From contig NZ_FMIA01000002.1 of NCBI RefSeq assembly GCF_900091615.1, forward strand, positions 434,001 to 498,000: a stretch of DNA of 64,000 bases. Reading direction: 5' to 3'. The position numbers were made by a program, and so were the translations under genes. This document shows positions 24,980-34,821 of the stretch, in pieces (positions within the stretch are counted from its first letter, which is position 1; every line of letters begins with the position of its first letter). This stretch comes from Micromonospora yangpuensis (lineage in GTDB: Bacteria > Actinomycetota > Actinomycetes > Mycobacteriales > Micromonosporaceae). The notes beneath the pieces were generated by a model, which saw nothing but the letters and a program-made list of their open reading frames with translations, ran no database searches and was not told the origin of the DNA.

Positions 24980-26947
24980 TCAGTGGGTACGTGCGGGAGC
25001 CCGGCCGCCCTGGCCCCGGCGGTCGTCATGGCCGCGGCCGTCCGGCCGGAAACCGCTGCGGCGCTCGCCGCGCGGGTCACCCGTCCGGTCGCCCCGGTCG
25101 GCGAAGCGCTGCTCGCCCTGCGGCCGGTCGCCGAACCGGCGCTCGCCCGTGGGGCGGTCCCGGAAGCCTCGCTCACCACCGGGCCGGTCGCCGAAACGCT
25201 GCTCGCCCCGGGGGCGGTCACCGAAATCGCGTCCGCCGGCCGGGCGGTCCCGGAAACCCCGTCCGTCGGCCGGGCGGTCCCGGAAGCCGCGGTCACCGGC
25301 CGGGCGGTCGCCGAAGGAGCGATCGTCGCGGTCACCGAACCGCCGCGCCGGCCGGTCGCCGAAGCGCTGCTCACGCCGGTCACCGAAGCCGCGGTCGCCG
25401 GAGCCGCCCTCGCGCCGGTCACCGAAGCTCCGGTCACCGAAGCCCCGGTCGTCCCGGCCACCGAAGCGCTGCTCGCGCCGGTCACCGAAGCCGCGCTCGT
25501 CCCGGCTACCGAAACCGCGCTCGCCGCGGTCACCGAAGCGGCGCGGACCGGCCGACCGGCTGTCGTGGCGACGGGCCGGCGCGGGCTCCTCGCGGACCGG
25601 TACGCCACTGGGCTCGCGGGCACCGACCAGCTCGACCAGCGCGGTGTCACCGGCCCGTACCCGGGCTTCGGCCGGTGCCACGCCGGCCTTCTCCAGCATG
25701 GCGAGGGTGGTCCGGCGCTGCTTGGGCAGGACCAGGGTGGCCACCGCGCCCGACTCGCCGGCACGGGCGGTACGCCCGGCCCGGTGCAGGTAGTCCTTCG
25801 GGTCCTTCGGCGGGTCGACGTGCAGGACCAGGGTGACCCCGTCCACGTGGATGCCCCGGGCGGCCACGTCGGTGGCGACCAGCACGTTCATCCGGCCCTC
25901 ACGGAACTCGGCGAGCGTGCGGGTACGCATCCGCTGGGTCTTGCCGCCGTGCAGTCCACCGGCGCGGACGCCGACCGCCGCGAACTGCTCCACCAGCCGG
26001 TCCACGCCCAACTGGGTACGGGCGAAGACCATGGTCCGGCCGTCCCGGGCCACGATCGACGCCGCCACCGCGAACTTGTCGTGTGGCGGGATCAGCAGCA
26101 TGTGGTGGTCCATGGTGGACACGGCGGCGGTGGCCGGCGCGGTGGAGTGCGTGACCGGATCGGTCATGAACCGCTTGACCAGCGCGTCGACGTCACCGTC
26201 CAGGGTGGCCGAGAAGAGCAGCCGCTGGGCCCGCGCCGGGGTCTTCGCCAGCAGCTCGGTGACCTCGGGAAGGAAGCCCATGTCGGCCATCTGGTCGGCC
26301 TCGTCGAGCACGGTCACCTCGACGTCGTCCAGCCGGCAGACCCCTCGGGCGATCAGGTCACCGAGCCGACCCGGGGTGGCGACGATGATCTCCACGCCCC
26401 GACGCAGCGCGTCGATCTGGCGGTCGTACGGCACCCCCCCGACAGCGGTCTTGAGGAACACGCCTACCGACTTGCCGAGCGGTACCAGGGCGTCGTTCAC
26501 CTGCATGGCGAGTTCCCGGGTGGGCACCAGGACCAGGGCCCGGGGGTGCAGCGGCCGGGCCCGGCCGCCGTCGGCGACCCGGGCCAGCAGGGGCAGGCCG
26601 AAGGCGAGGGTCTTGCCGGAGCCGGTCTGGCCCCGGCCGAGGACGTCGCGGCCGGCGAGGGCGTCCGGCACGGTGGCCCGCTGGATCTCGAAGGGCGTGT
26701 CGATGCCCTGGCGGGCCAACGCCCGGACCAGCGCCGGGGGCAGGCCCAGCGCGGCGAAGTCCGGCGCGGCCGTGACCGACACCTCGGCGTCGGCCGGCAC
26801 GGCGCTGACCGGCACGGCGTCGCTCTGGTCGGCGCTCACCGGAACGGTGCTCACCGGAACGGTGCCGGGCTGGTCGGTACTGGCCGGAGTGGTCTCCGGC
26901 TGGTCGAGAGCGGTCGGGGACGTGCTGGGAACAGCAATGGTGGTCAA
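24980..26947 (-). CDS. DEAD-box RNA helicase with long RGD/FGDR repeat tail
   Basis: Helicase core motifs are present in order: Q-motif TPFEIQ, GRGQTGSGKT, PTREL, TPGRL, VLDEADQM, FSATL, VATDVAARGIHVDGV and HRAGRTARAG. The last 200 or so residues are a disordered Arg/Asp/Gly-rich tail built from FGDRR, GFRDRP and related units, likely an RNA-binding tether. The start is uncertain. TTG 26947 gives MTTIAVPSTSP after GAAAGG and yields 655 residues; the frame stays open to 27160. Such helicases act in ribosome assembly and mRNA turnover, often under cold stress. Confidence 0.9.
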   Translation of the reverse strand: MTTIAVPSTSPTALDQPETTPASTDQPGTVPVSTVPVSADQSDAVPVSAVPADAEVSVTAAPDFAALGLPPALVRALARQGIDTPFEIQRATVPDALAGRDVLGRGQTGSGKTLAFGLPLLARVADGGRARPLHPRALVLVPTRELAMQVNDALVPLGKSVGVFLKTAVGGVPYDRQIDALRRGVEIIVATPGRLGDLIARGVCRLDDVEVTVLDEADQMADMGFLPEVTELLAKTPARAQRLLFSATLDGDVDALVKRFMTDPVTHSTAPATAAVSTMDHHMLLIPPHDKFAVAASIVARDGRTMVFARTQLGVDRLVEQFAAVGVRAGGLHGGKTQRMRTRTLAEFREGRMNVLVATDVAARGIHVDGVTLVLHVDPPKDPKDYLHRAGRTARAGESGAVATLVLPKQRRTTLAMLEKAGVAPAEARVRAGDTALVELVGAREPSGVPVREEPAPARRHDSRSAGPRRFGDRGERGFGSRDERGFGDRREQRFGGRDDRGFGDRSFGDRREGGSGDRGFGDRREQRFGDRPARRFGDRDDRSFGDRPAGDRGFRDRPADGRGFRDRPAGGRDFGDRPRGEQRFGDRPGGERGFRDRPTGERRFGDRPQGEQRFADRGDRTGDPRGERRSGFRPDGRGHDDRRGQGGRAPARTH

Positions 26948-27143
26948 GAAGAGCCTTTCGAGCGGGGCGCATCTTCGCGATGGCCCCGTCGCAGCTCGAA
27001 GCGCCGCCGGATCGCCCGCAAGATCGCCCAGGGGCGCGGTCGTCCGCGCCGGGTCAGTGATCCCCACCAGTGTACGGGGAGCCGGCGAGGTCGCCACCGG
27101 CCGTACGGGGGTAGTGGGCGGACTCACCCGCGCGCCGGCCCCG

Positions 27144-28490
27144 TCAGCCCGCGGCGGCACCGCCCAGCAGGTTGTCCATCAGATCGCTGCCGATCAGTAC
27201 CACCAGCACGCTGATCGCCACCAGCAGGGTCAGCGCGACGGCGAGCACGATCACCACCCGGGTGTTGCTGGACCGTTGGTTGGACGGCTCCGACCAGCCC
27301 TGCGCCAGGATGTGCCCGGTCAGCGAGCCGGAGTTCTCCACCGCCGGATTGCCCGGCGGTAACGAGACCGTGTTGAACCCCGGTCCGTCGGTGCCGCTGC
27401 CGTACACCGTGCTGGCCAGGTCCGGGCCGCCGTCGTACCGGCCGGTGGTGTTCGGGGGTGACCAGGTGGAACGGGGCTGGGCCGGCGTCACCGGCGGGGT
27501 GGAGACCGGTCGGTTCGGGTTCGCGGACCCGGTTGCGCTGGCGCGGGCGTACGCCGGGGAGGTGGCGGGCGGCGGCGGGAAGGGCGGCGCCGGCATCGGA
27601 CCGGGCGGTGCCGGCGGCGGGGGGATCCGCGGACCGGGGGGTGGGACCGGCGGGCCGGGCGGCGTCGGCACCGGCGGGGACGGCGCCGGTGCGGGGGGTA
27701 CGGGCCCGGGGCCGGGGGGTACCGGCGTCGGGACCGGCTCCGGCTCCGGCATGGGCGGGGTAGGTGGCCCGACCGGCTCCGGGGTGGGCTCGGGGGTCGG
27801 CGGCCCGACCGGCTCCGGCTCCGGGGTGGGGACGGGCTCGGGGGTGGGGGCGGGTTCGGGCGTGTGCGCGGGCCACGGACTGGGTGCCGGCTCGGGAGTC
27901 GAGGCCGGTGGCCGGGCCGGGTCGGCGGAGGCCTGCTCGGTGGAGGCCTGTTCGGCCGGCGCGTGGCCGGTCGGGGTCGACCGGTACACCTTCGGGCTGC
28001 TGGCCGGCGTGGCCGACGCGGCGACGGCGTCCGCGGCGTCGGCGGCCGAGATCCGGACCAGCCCGGGTACGGCGGCGCTGGCCCGCGCCGGTCCCGGCTC
28101 GGAGCCACCGGTGCGCTGGGCCGGCACCTGGGGTCCGGCCGGCCGGGTGCCCTGGGCCGGGTGGGGTGGCGGGATCGCTCCGGCGGAGGCCGGCGTGGTG
28201 CCGCTCGCCACCTGCGGGGCGTCGTCCGACGCGGGGGCGGCGGCCGGTTTCGGGGCTCCGCTGGCCGGCGGTCGTTCCTGCGTGGAGGACCTGGCCCGGT
28301 ACATGGTGCCGCCGGTGGGGCGGGTCCACCCGGCGTCCTGCGGCGGTGCCGTCCGGTTGGCGACGCTTACCTGCGCCCGGCCGGTGCCGGCGGCGGGTGC
28401 CGCGGCCTCCGACGGGCCAGGCTCCCGTCCCGCCGGGTCGGGCGTGGGACCGGGGTCCGCCGTCTCCACCGGAACCTGCTGCTCGCCCAT
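27144..28490 (-). CDS. Proline-rich single-pass membrane protein
   Basis: This 448-residue protein starts at ATG 28490 behind GGAGGAC. Most of it is low complexity: Ala/Pro/Thr-rich, then a Pro-rich block of PTPEPEPVGPP-like units (about residues 195-310). One membrane helix (VVIVLAVALTLLVAISVLVVLIG) lies near the C-terminus, followed by about 15 residues. Topology is probably N-in with a short external tail, but this is inference. No enzymatic domain is visible. The neighbouring helicase gene follows on the same strand after 196 bp. Confidence 0.75.
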   Translation of the reverse strand: MGEQQVPVETADPGPTPDPAGREPGPSEAAAPAAGTGRAQVSVANRTAPPQDAGWTRPTGGTMYRARSSTQERPPASGAPKPAAAPASDDAPQVASGTTPASAGAIPPPHPAQGTRPAGPQVPAQRTGGSEPGPARASAAVPGLVRISAADAADAVAASATPASSPKVYRSTPTGHAPAEQASTEQASADPARPPASTPEPAPSPWPAHTPEPAPTPEPVPTPEPEPVGPPTPEPTPEPVGPPTPPMPEPEPVPTPVPPGPGPVPPAPAPSPPVPTPPGPPVPPPGPRIPPPPAPPGPMPAPPFPPPPATSPAYARASATGSANPNRPVSTPPVTPAQPRSTWSPPNTTGRYDGGPDLASTVYGSGTDGPGFNTVSLPPGNPAVENSGSLTGHILAQGWSEPSNQRSSNTRVVIVLAVALTLLVAISVLVVLIGSDLMDNLLGGAAAG

Positions 28491-28690
28491 GCTCGTCCTC
28501 CGCGCCGACGCCCGCGCCCGGACCCGTGAGGTGAGGCCGGGAGTGCTTGGTGTCACGGTGCCATACTCCGGCCGCGCAGCACAGCCGGAGTGAGCCGTTC
28601 CGCCGGCCGGTCGCCGGAGTCGACGACCGCCGAGCCACCGCGCGATCGGGTACGCCATCTCGGGTGACAAGTGACCTTGACATGGACGCC

Positions 28691-28728
28691 CGCGTCAAGC
28701 AGTCTTGACTAGACAAGGTTGCTTGACA
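28691..28728 (+). promoter_or_regulatory. Promoter/operator region of XRE gene
   Basis: GTCAAG and CTTGAC (28694-28699 and 28704-28709) form an inverted repeat with a 4-bp spacer. GCTTGACA lies at 28721-28728, close to ATG 28741. Repeated TTGAC half-sites suggest autoregulation by the XRE protein. Confidence 0.5.
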
Positions 28729-28740
28729 CATTGGGCGGGC

Positions 28741-28932
28741 ATGAGAAACGACCTTCGAGAGTTACGGCTGGCAGCCGGGCTGTCCCAGCGGGAGTTGGGC
28801 CAGGTGCTGAACGTCTCGCGGCAGACCGTCAACTCGATCGAGACCGGCCGTTACGACCCGTCACTTCCGCTGGCGATCGCCATCGCCCGGCACTTCCAGC
28901 GCACCGTGGAGGAGATCTTTCATGTCGACTGA
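28741..28932 (+). CDS. Small XRE/Cro-type HTH regulator
   Basis: This 63-residue protein is one HTH domain: LRELRLAAGLSQRELGQVLNVSRQTVNSIETGRYDPSLPLAIAIARHF. It resembles the small YozG-type repressors. ATG 28741 is chosen because it begins the conserved domain. Its last 11 bp overlap the next membrane-protein gene, so they are co-translated. Pairs of this kind (small HTH plus small membrane protein) are common in actinomycetes; the membrane partner may control or be controlled by the HTH. Confidence 0.9.
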   Translation: MRNDLRELRLAAGLSQRELGQVLNVSRQTVNSIETGRYDPSLPLAIAIARHFQRTVEEIFHVD

Positions 28933-29371
28933 GCGGCACGTATCCGAGACCCGGGAGCGGGGCGGCAGGCAGCCGGTCATCTTCCTCGGGCTTCTGCTGG
29001 TGATCCTGGCGGTGGTGGTGCCCACCGGTCTGTTGCTGCGCGAACACGGCCCCGGGAACATGGGCTCGGGCTTCCTGATGGGGGCGGCCGTCGGGCTGGT
29101 CGGCGTCGCGGTGGGGTTCTGGCGACTGACCAGGCGGCCGGACCGGGCGACCACCTTCGAGCGGGCCTGGACCCAGACCGGCGACGAACGGGACGACGCG
29201 GTGCTCACCCGCTCCCTGGCGGTCCTCGGCCTGCTCGCCGTCCCGCTCACCGGCGTCGCCGCGATCGCGATCGGGCTCGGCGCCCCGGTGGAGATGATGC
29301 TCGCCCTGCTGCTCCTGGCCCAGGCCGCGGTGGGGGCGACCGCCTTCACCGTGATCAACCGCCGTAGCTAG
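28922..29371 (+). CDS. Four-helix membrane protein paired with XRE regulator
   Basis: This 149-residue protein has four predicted helices: VIFLGLLLVILAVVVPTGLLL, GSGFLMGAAVGLVGVAVGFW, SLAVLGLLAVPLTGVAAIAI and MMLALLLLAQAAVGATAF. A hydrophilic cytoplasmic loop contains RAWTQTGDERDDAVLTR. ERD-type loops of this sort occur in DUF2178-like membrane proteins encoded beside YozG-type regulators. The start ATG 28922 lies inside the upstream gene. The function is unknown. Confidence 0.85.
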   Translation: MSTERHVSETRERGGRQPVIFLGLLLVILAVVVPTGLLLREHGPGNMGSGFLMGAAVGLVGVAVGFWRLTRRPDRATTFERAWTQTGDERDDAVLTRSLAVLGLLAVPLTGVAAIAIGLGAPVEMMLALLLLAQAAVGATAFTVINRRS

Positions 29372-29424
29372 CGGCACCCCACCGCCGTAGCTGGCGGGGC
29401 CCCACCGCCGTGGCTGGCCCAGGG

Positions 29425-30993
29425 TCAGTCGGCCCGGCTGGTGCCCGGTGCCGGCGTCGGGGTCTCGGCAGCCGACTCGCCGCTGCCCTGCGGGGTGGGC
29501 GTGCTGCTGGCCGAGACCGACGGCGACGGCGACTCCGACTCGGTGGGCGTCGGCGTCGGGGCCGGCGTGGTCGGCGTGGTTGACGGCGACGGGGTCACCG
29601 GTGGCTTCGTGGTCGGCGGCGTGGTCGGCGTCGGCGTCGGCTTGGTGGTCGGCGTCGGGATCGGCTTCGGCGGCGTACTCGGCTCGGGGGTGGGCTTCGG
29701 CGCCGGCGGCTTCGGGGGCTTCGGCGCGGGCGGCACCGGTGCCGGCGTGGGCTTGCCGGGCACCGCGCCGATCACCCGGGTCGCCGCGTACAGCCGCGAC
29801 CAGCCGACGGGGGAGATCTTCACCACGTCGCCGGTGGTGGGCGCGTGCACCATCCGGCCGTCGCCGATGTACATCCCCATGTGGTGGATCGACTGCCAGC
29901 TGCTGCCCGAGGCGAAGAAGACCAGGTCACCCGGGAGCAGGTCGCTGCGGCCCACCGTCCGGGAACGGGTGGCGTTGTACTGGTCCCGGGCCACCCGGGG
30001 AAGGTCGAAGTAGTCGGCGCCCTTCGACCGGTACGCGGCCCAGACCAGGCCGGAGCAGTCGAACGTGTCCGGCCCCTCGGCACCCCAGACGTACGGGTCG
30101 CCGCGCTGGGCCAGCGCGTACCGCACCGCCGCCATCGCCCGGGGGTGCGCGGTCGCTCCGTCGCCGCTGCCCGCGTTGACGTACTCGGTGCCGAGCCGCT
30201 GCTCGGCGGCGTCCTGCTGGCGCTCGATCTGGACCAGCTGGGCGGCGTTGTCCTTGCGCAGCTTGAGCAGCTGCGTCTCCTGGGTACGGCGTTGCTGCTC
30301 GACCGTGGCGAACTGGGTCTGCGCGCCCTTGGCCCGGGACTCGGCGGCGGTGAAGGCCTCCACGGCCACCCGCTCGCCGTTGCGGGCCCGGGTCAGCTCG
30401 CCACTGGTGGCCGTGCTGGCCCCGGTCACCTTGTCGCCGCGGGCGATCCGTTGGAGCTGGCCGAGCTCGTGCAGGTCCTGCCCGAACTCGCCGGACGGCA
30501 GCGCGGCGGCGGCCTTGAGGGTGTCCGCCGCGGCGACGTCGACCTTCCGCTGGGCCTCGGTGAGGGCCTGGCGGGCCAGCTCCAGGTTCTGCGTGGCGGT
30601 GGCCAGCTGGGACTGCGCCTCGGTCCGCTGCTGTTCGAGGGTGAGCAGTTGGTCACCGAGCAGCCCGAGCTGGGTCTGGGCGGTGTTGATCTGCATCGCC
30701 AACGGGCCGGTGGCGAGGTTGACGACCGGCGTGGCCGGTGCGCCCGGGGCCCCCGGCAGGACCGGGGTGCCGGCGCCCGGCTGTCCGCCCGGCAGCTGCA
30801 GTCCGCCGGCGGCGACCGGGCGGGACCCGGAGTCGGGCACCGTGGTCGGCAGGGCCGGCTCGGCGTACGCCGGTGCGCTCAACACGGCTGCGGCGACGGC
30901 ACCGAGTAGGGCAGCCCAGAGCCTCGGCCGCAGCACCGGCGAGATCACCGGGCTGCTCCGTCGCCGTCGTCGCCCGTGCCCGCTGTCGACCAT
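29425..30993 (-). CDS. NlpC/P60 peptidoglycan endopeptidase with coiled-coil and PT-rich tail
   Basis: This 522-residue secreted protein starts at ATG 30993 behind GAGGAGCGGA. A long basic signal peptide ends near YAEPA. A coiled coil (about 100-270) follows, then the NlpC/P60 domain with catalytic Cys in FDCSGLVWAAY and His in IHHMGMYIG. The C-terminal 100 residues are Pro/Thr/Ser-rich (TPTPTTPP), likely a wall-spanning or glycosylated tail. The layout matches RipA/CwlO-like hydrolases, which cleave peptide stems during growth and division. It is divergent from mqnE. Confidence 0.93.
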   Translation of the reverse strand: MVDSGHGRRRRRSSPVISPVLRPRLWAALLGAVAAAVLSAPAYAEPALPTTVPDSGSRPVAAGGLQLPGGQPGAGTPVLPGAPGAPATPVVNLATGPLAMQINTAQTQLGLLGDQLLTLEQQRTEAQSQLATATQNLELARQALTEAQRKVDVAAADTLKAAAALPSGEFGQDLHELGQLQRIARGDKVTGASTATSGELTRARNGERVAVEAFTAAESRAKGAQTQFATVEQQRRTQETQLLKLRKDNAAQLVQIERQQDAAEQRLGTEYVNAGSGDGATAHPRAMAAVRYALAQRGDPYVWGAEGPDTFDCSGLVWAAYRSKGADYFDLPRVARDQYNATRSRTVGRSDLLPGDLVFFASGSSWQSIHHMGMYIGDGRMVHAPTTGDVVKISPVGWSRLYAATRVIGAVPGKPTPAPVPPAPKPPKPPAPKPTPEPSTPPKPIPTPTTKPTPTPTTPPTTKPPVTPSPSTTPTTPAPTPTPTESESPSPSVSASSTPTPQGSGESAAETPTPAPGTSRAD

Positions 30994-31245
30994 TCCGCTC
31001 CTCGTCCCGCGCTGGTCGCGCCGGTGGGCGCGCCGATCGGGGGCGCTGCGGCCGGTGTGCGCAGCCAGTGTGTGTCGCCCCCCTAGTTTTCCTACCGCAC
31101 CACGCTGCCGATGTCGATGCGTGCGGGGGTAACAGGATCCTGAGAGTGCGGTGAACTGCGTCGCTGATGGCCGACCGTACTGCCGGCTACTCGTCCGTTC
31201 GACGTAGGCTCGACCCGGACCGCAGTGGAAGGGACGTGGCTTTCG

Positions 31246-32415
31246 ATGGACGCCGGACTCAAGCGTGAGCTCGAAGCGAAGGTGTACGCGGGCGAGCGGC
31301 TGACCCGCGAGGACGGGATCGCCCTCTACGACAGCGACGACCTCGCCTGGCTGGGACGGTTGGCCCACCACCGGCGCACCGAGCTCAACGGCGACCGGGT
31401 GATGTTCAACGTCAACCGGCACCTCAACCTGACCAACGTGTGCAGCGCGAGCTGCGCGTACTGCTCGTTCCAGCGCAAGCCGGGCGAGAAGGACGCGTAC
31501 ACGATGCGCATCGACGAGGCGGTCCGCAAGGCCAAGGAGATGGAGGACGAGCAGCTCACCGAGCTGCACATCGTCAACGGCCTGCACCCCACCCTGCCCT
31601 GGCGCTACTACCCCAAGGTGCTGCGGGAGCTGAAGGCCGCGCTGCCGAACGTCAAGCTCAAGTGCTTCACCGCGACCGAGGTGCAGTGGTTCGAGAAGAT
31701 CAGCGGGCTGACCGCGGACGAGATCCTCGACGAGCTGATGGACGCCGGCCTGGAGTCGTTGACCGGCGGCGGCGCGGAGATCTTCGACTGGGAGGTCCGG
31801 CAGCACATCGTCGACCACGCCTGCCACTGGGAGGACTGGTCGCGGATCCACGCGCTGGCCCACGCCAAGGGGATGCAGACCCCGGCGACGATGCTCTACG
31901 GCCACATCGAGGAGCCCCGGCACCGGGTCGACCACGTGCTCCGGCTGCGTGAGCTGCAGGACGAGACCGGCGGCTTCGCGGTCTTCATCCCGCTGCGCTA
32001 CCAGCACGACTTCGTCGACTCCGCGGACGGCAAGATCCGTAACCGGATCCAGGCCCGCACCACGATGGCCGCGCCGGCCGAGTCGCTGAAGACCTTCGCC
32101 GTCTCCCGGCTGCTCTTCGACAACGTCCCGCACCTGAAGAACTTCTGGGTGATGCACGGGCTGTCGGTGGCCCAGTTGTCGCTGAACTTCGGCGTCGACG
32201 ACCTGGACGGCTCGGTGGTCGAATACAAGATCACCCACGACGCCGACTCGTACGGCACGCCGAACACCATGCACCGCGACGACCTGCTGCACCTGATCTG
32301 GGACGCCGGTTTCCGGCCGGTCGAGCGCAACACCCGCTACGAGGTGGTCCGGGAGTACGACCCCGCCCCGTCAATGGCCGAGCGCCGCGCCGAGCCGCAA
32401 CAGGTCTGGGCCTGA
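31246..32415 (+). CDS. mqnE: Aminofutalosine synthase (radical SAM)
   Basis: MqnE joins 3-enolpyruvylbenzoate to SAM-derived adenosine, making 6-amino-6-deoxyfutalosine. The 389-residue protein has the radical SAM Cys triad in NVCSASCAYCSFQR and family segments NGLHPTLPWRYY and TGGGAEIF. The C-terminal part includes MHGLSVAQLSLNFGVDDLDGSV. It is distinguished from MqnC (encoded at 59.3 kb) by the initial EDGIALYDSDDL and TATEVQWF. ATG 31246 follows GGAAGGGA at a longish distance. It is likely co-transcribed with the two small membrane-protein genes downstream. Confidence 0.94.
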   Translation: MDAGLKRELEAKVYAGERLTREDGIALYDSDDLAWLGRLAHHRRTELNGDRVMFNVNRHLNLTNVCSASCAYCSFQRKPGEKDAYTMRIDEAVRKAKEMEDEQLTELHIVNGLHPTLPWRYYPKVLRELKAALPNVKLKCFTATEVQWFEKISGLTADEILDELMDAGLESLTGGGAEIFDWEVRQHIVDHACHWEDWSRIHALAHAKGMQTPATMLYGHIEEPRHRVDHVLRLRELQDETGGFAVFIPLRYQHDFVDSADGKIRNRIQARTTMAAPAESLKTFAVSRLLFDNVPHLKNFWVMHGLSVAQLSLNFGVDDLDGSVVEYKITHDADSYGTPNTMHRDDLLHLIWDAGFRPVERNTRYEVVREYDPAPSMAERRAEPQQVWA

Positions 32416-32439
32416 CCGCACCCGTACGCTGACCACGAC

Positions 32440-32859
32440 ATGAGTGAAGCTGGCGGGTTTCCCCGACGTGACGCCGACGGGCGCATCCTCACCCTGGGCG
32501 ACCTGCTCGGGGTGAGCCTCGCCGGGGTGGTCATCGGGGTGCTGGCGCTGGTGCTGTTCGACGCCGCCTTCGCGTCCTTCGGCGCGGGCGACTTCGGCAG
32601 CGCCAACGGCTGGCTGGCGATCATCCTGCCGGCCTGGCTGTTCTGGGACGACTTCCGGGCCTGGGAGTTCGGCGCGGCCCGGGTGGTCGCGGCGCTGGTG
32701 GCCGCGGTGACCGGGGTGCTGGCCGGGCTGCTGGTGGCCGGGCTGGCCGCCGGGCTGCCCGCGTTGGCCTCCGGCGCGCTCGCGGCGGCGGCCTTCGCCG
32801 TGGCGTACGCGACCATCTGGTTCCCCGGCGTCCGCTGGCTGGCCCGCCGGACCGGTTGA
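32440..32859 (+). CDS. Small multi-helix membrane protein
   Basis: This 139-residue protein has a short hydrophilic N-terminus (SEAGGFPRRDADGRI). About four helices follow, including LAGVVIGVLALVLFDAAFA and GWLAIILPAWLFW. It lies 24 bp after mqnE on the same strand. No family is recognised. The stop codon falls in the first of three 26-bp tandem repeats. Presence beside mqnE might mean a membrane partner of menaquinone metabolism, but there is no direct evidence. Confidence 0.8.
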   Translation: MSEAGGFPRRDADGRILTLGDLLGVSLAGVVIGVLALVLFDAAFASFGAGDFGSANGWLAIILPAWLFWDDFRAWEFGAARVVAALVAAVTGVLAGLLVAGLAAGLPALASGALAAAAFAVAYATIWFPGVRWLARRTG

Positions 32860-32932
32860 CCTTCGCGCCGGGCCCGCCCGGTTGACCTTCGCGCCGGGCC
32901 CGCCCGGTTGACCTTCGCGCCGGGCCTGCCCG
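32855..32932. repeat. Three 26-bp tandem repeats
   Basis: The unit starts GTTGACCTTCGCGCCGGG and repeats at 32855, 32881 and 32907, the last with one change. The first copy contains the stop codon of the upstream membrane-protein gene. Confidence 0.92.
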
Positions 32933-32965
32933 GTGGACCTGGAAAGTGGGAGAGGGAGTGGCGAC

Positions 32966-33340
32966 GTGAGCGCGGCGCTGAAGTACACACTGGGCCGGAT
33001 CGGGCTGTTCGTCGTGGTGCTGGGGGCGCTCTGGCTGGTCGACATGAGCGTCTTCCTGCGGTTGCTGCTGGCGTTGGTCTTCTCCGCCGCGCTCTCCTTC
33101 TTCCTGCTCGGCAGCTGGCGCAACGAGATGGCCGAGGAGATGGCCGGCGCGGCGACCCGCCGCCGGACCGAGAAGGAGCGGCTCCGTTCCGCCCTGGCCG
33201 GCGAGGACCAGCCCGCCACTGAGGACCGACCCGGCGGAAACCGGCCCACCGAGGGGTACCGGCCCACCGCCGGGGACCGGCCCACCACTGGGGACCAGCC
33301 CGCCGACGAGCGGCCCGGCCCGTCCGGCGGGCGGGACTGA
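32966..33340 (+). CDS. DUF4229-like membrane protein
   Basis: This 124-residue protein starts at GTG 32966 behind AGGGAG. Two helices, RIGLFVVVLGALWLVDM and FLRLLLALVFSAALSFFLLG, precede a charged EMAGAATRRRTEKERLR stretch. A disordered tail with repeated RPT-GD units ends the protein. The helix pair plus RNEMAE motif resembles the actinobacterial DUF4229 family, often found near menaquinone genes. The function is unknown. Confidence 0.8.
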   Translation: MSAALKYTLGRIGLFVVVLGALWLVDMSVFLRLLLALVFSAALSFFLLGSWRNEMAEEMAGAATRRRTEKERLRSALAGEDQPATEDRPGGNRPTEGYRPTAGDRPTTGDQPADERPGPSGGRD

Positions 33341-33489
33341 CGTGCGGGTTCCGGTCGACGGGGGCAGGATACCGCCGGGATGATGACGTGCTCGGGATGA
33401 GAGCCGCAGCGAAGGACATTGATATGACCATGTGAGTGGGTGCCGAAGGTCGCCGCAGAACGCGGCGCGCCGCACCCGAGGAGGCTCGC

Positions 33490-34815
33490 ATGATCCGTAC
33501 CCCCCTCCGTCGCCGGCTGGCGTTGGCTGTGGTCACCGGCTTGGCCCTGGTGACCGCCGTCAGCGCACCGGTCGCCGCCCGGCCCGCCCCGGAACGCGCC
33601 GCCGAGCCGGCCGCCACCGGCTACCGGGTGCTCGGTCCGCGTACCGTCGCCGACCGCACCGCGGTCGCCGGCACCGGTGCTGCCATCGACTACGTCGAGC
33701 ACGGCGTGCTGCACGTCTCGGCCACCCGGGCCGAGGCCGCCGCGATCACCCGGCTCGGCTTCCGGCTGGAGGCGGTCCCCGCGCCCCCGGTCCACGAGCA
33801 CGACCACGCCACCGACGGGGTCGGCACCACGGCCTTCCCGCCGGCCGACAGCAACTACCACGACTACGCGGAGCTGACCGCCGTGGTGAACAAGGTCGTC
33901 GCGGACCACCCGAGCATCGCCCGCAAGATCAGCATCGGTCGGTCGTACGAGGGACGCGACCTGATGGCGGTGAAGATCTCCGACAACGTCGGCACCGACG
34001 AGAACGAGCCGGAGATCCTCTTCAACTCACAGCAGCACGCCCGCGAGCACCTCACCGTCGAGATGGCGATCTACCTGCTGAACCTCTTCACCGACTCGTA
34101 CGGCACCGACTCCCGGGTGACCAACATCGTCAACACCCGGGAACTCTGGATCGTGCCGACGGTCAACCCCGACGGCAGCGAGTACGACATCGCCACCGGC
34201 TCGTACCGCTCCTGGCGCAAGAACCGGCAGCCGAACAGCGGTACGACGGCGGTCGGCACCGACCTGAACCGCAACTGGTCCTACCAGTGGGGCTGCTGCG
34301 GCGGCTCGTCGGGCGTGAAGTCGTCGGAGACCTACCGGGGCCCGTCGGCCTTCTCCGCACCGGAGACCACCGCGCTGCGCAACTTCGTCAACGGCCGGGT
34401 CGTCGGCGGGGTGCAGCAGATCAAGGCGAACATCGACTTCCACACCTACTCCCAGCTGGTGCTCTGGCCGTTCGGCTACACGTACAACAACACCGCCACC
34501 GGCATGACGGCCGACCAGTACAACACCTTCGCCACGCTCGGCCAGCAGATGGCGGCCACCAACGGCTACACCCCGCAGCAGTCCAGCGACCTGTACATCA
34601 CCGACGGCGACAGCATCGACTGGATGTGGGGGCAGCACAAGATCTGGGCGTACACCTTCGAGATGTACCCCGGCTCGGCCTCCGGGGGCGGCTTCTACCC
34701 GCCCGACGAGGTGATCCCGGCGCAGACCTCCCGTAACAAGGAGGCGGTGCTGCTGCTCAGCGAGTACGCCGACTGCCCCTACCGCGCCATCAACAAACAA
34801 TCCCAATACTGCTAA
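33490..34815 (+). CDS. Secreted M14 zinc carboxypeptidase
   Basis: This 441-residue protein starts at ATG 33490 behind GAGGAGG and has a signal peptide ending near VAARPA. A propeptide-like region is followed by the M14 domain from about residue 120. Zinc ligands are in [11 protein letters not shown] (HxxE) and in [10 protein letters not shown], and the catalytic Glu is probably in FEMYPG. Motifs [10 protein letters not shown] and [12 protein letters not shown] are typical of carboxypeptidase T/SmC-type enzymes. It removes C-terminal residues from extracellular peptides. It is likely monocistronic, and element copy E follows the stop by 6 bp. Confidence 0.94.
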   Translation: MIRTPLRRRLALAVVTGLALVTAVSAPVAARPAPERAAEPAATGYRVLGPRTVADRTAVAGTGAAIDYVEHGVLHVSATRAEAAAITRLGFRLEAVPAPPVHEHDHATDGVGTTAFPPADSNYHDYAELTAVVNKVVADHPSIARKISIGRSYEGRDLMAVKISDNVGTDENEPEILFNSQQHAREHLTVEMAIYLLNLFTDSYGTDSRVTNIVNTRELWIVPTVNPDGSEYDIATGSYRSWRKNRQPNSGTTAVGTDLNRNWSYQWGCCGGSSGVKSSETYRGPSAFSAPETTALRNFVNGRVVGGVQQIKANIDFHTYSQLVLWPFGYTYNNTATGMTADQYNTFATLGQQMAATNGYTPQQSSDLYITDGDSIDWMWGQHKIWAYTFEMYPGSASGGGFYPPDEVIPAQTSRNKEAVLLLSEYADCPYRAINKQSQYC

Positions 34816-34821
34816 CCCCTG

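Noticed and set aside
29425..32292. A 955-codon minus-strand open frame
   Set aside because: Only the part up to 30993 encodes the NlpC/P60 protein; the rest is the antisense of mqnE kept open by high GC.
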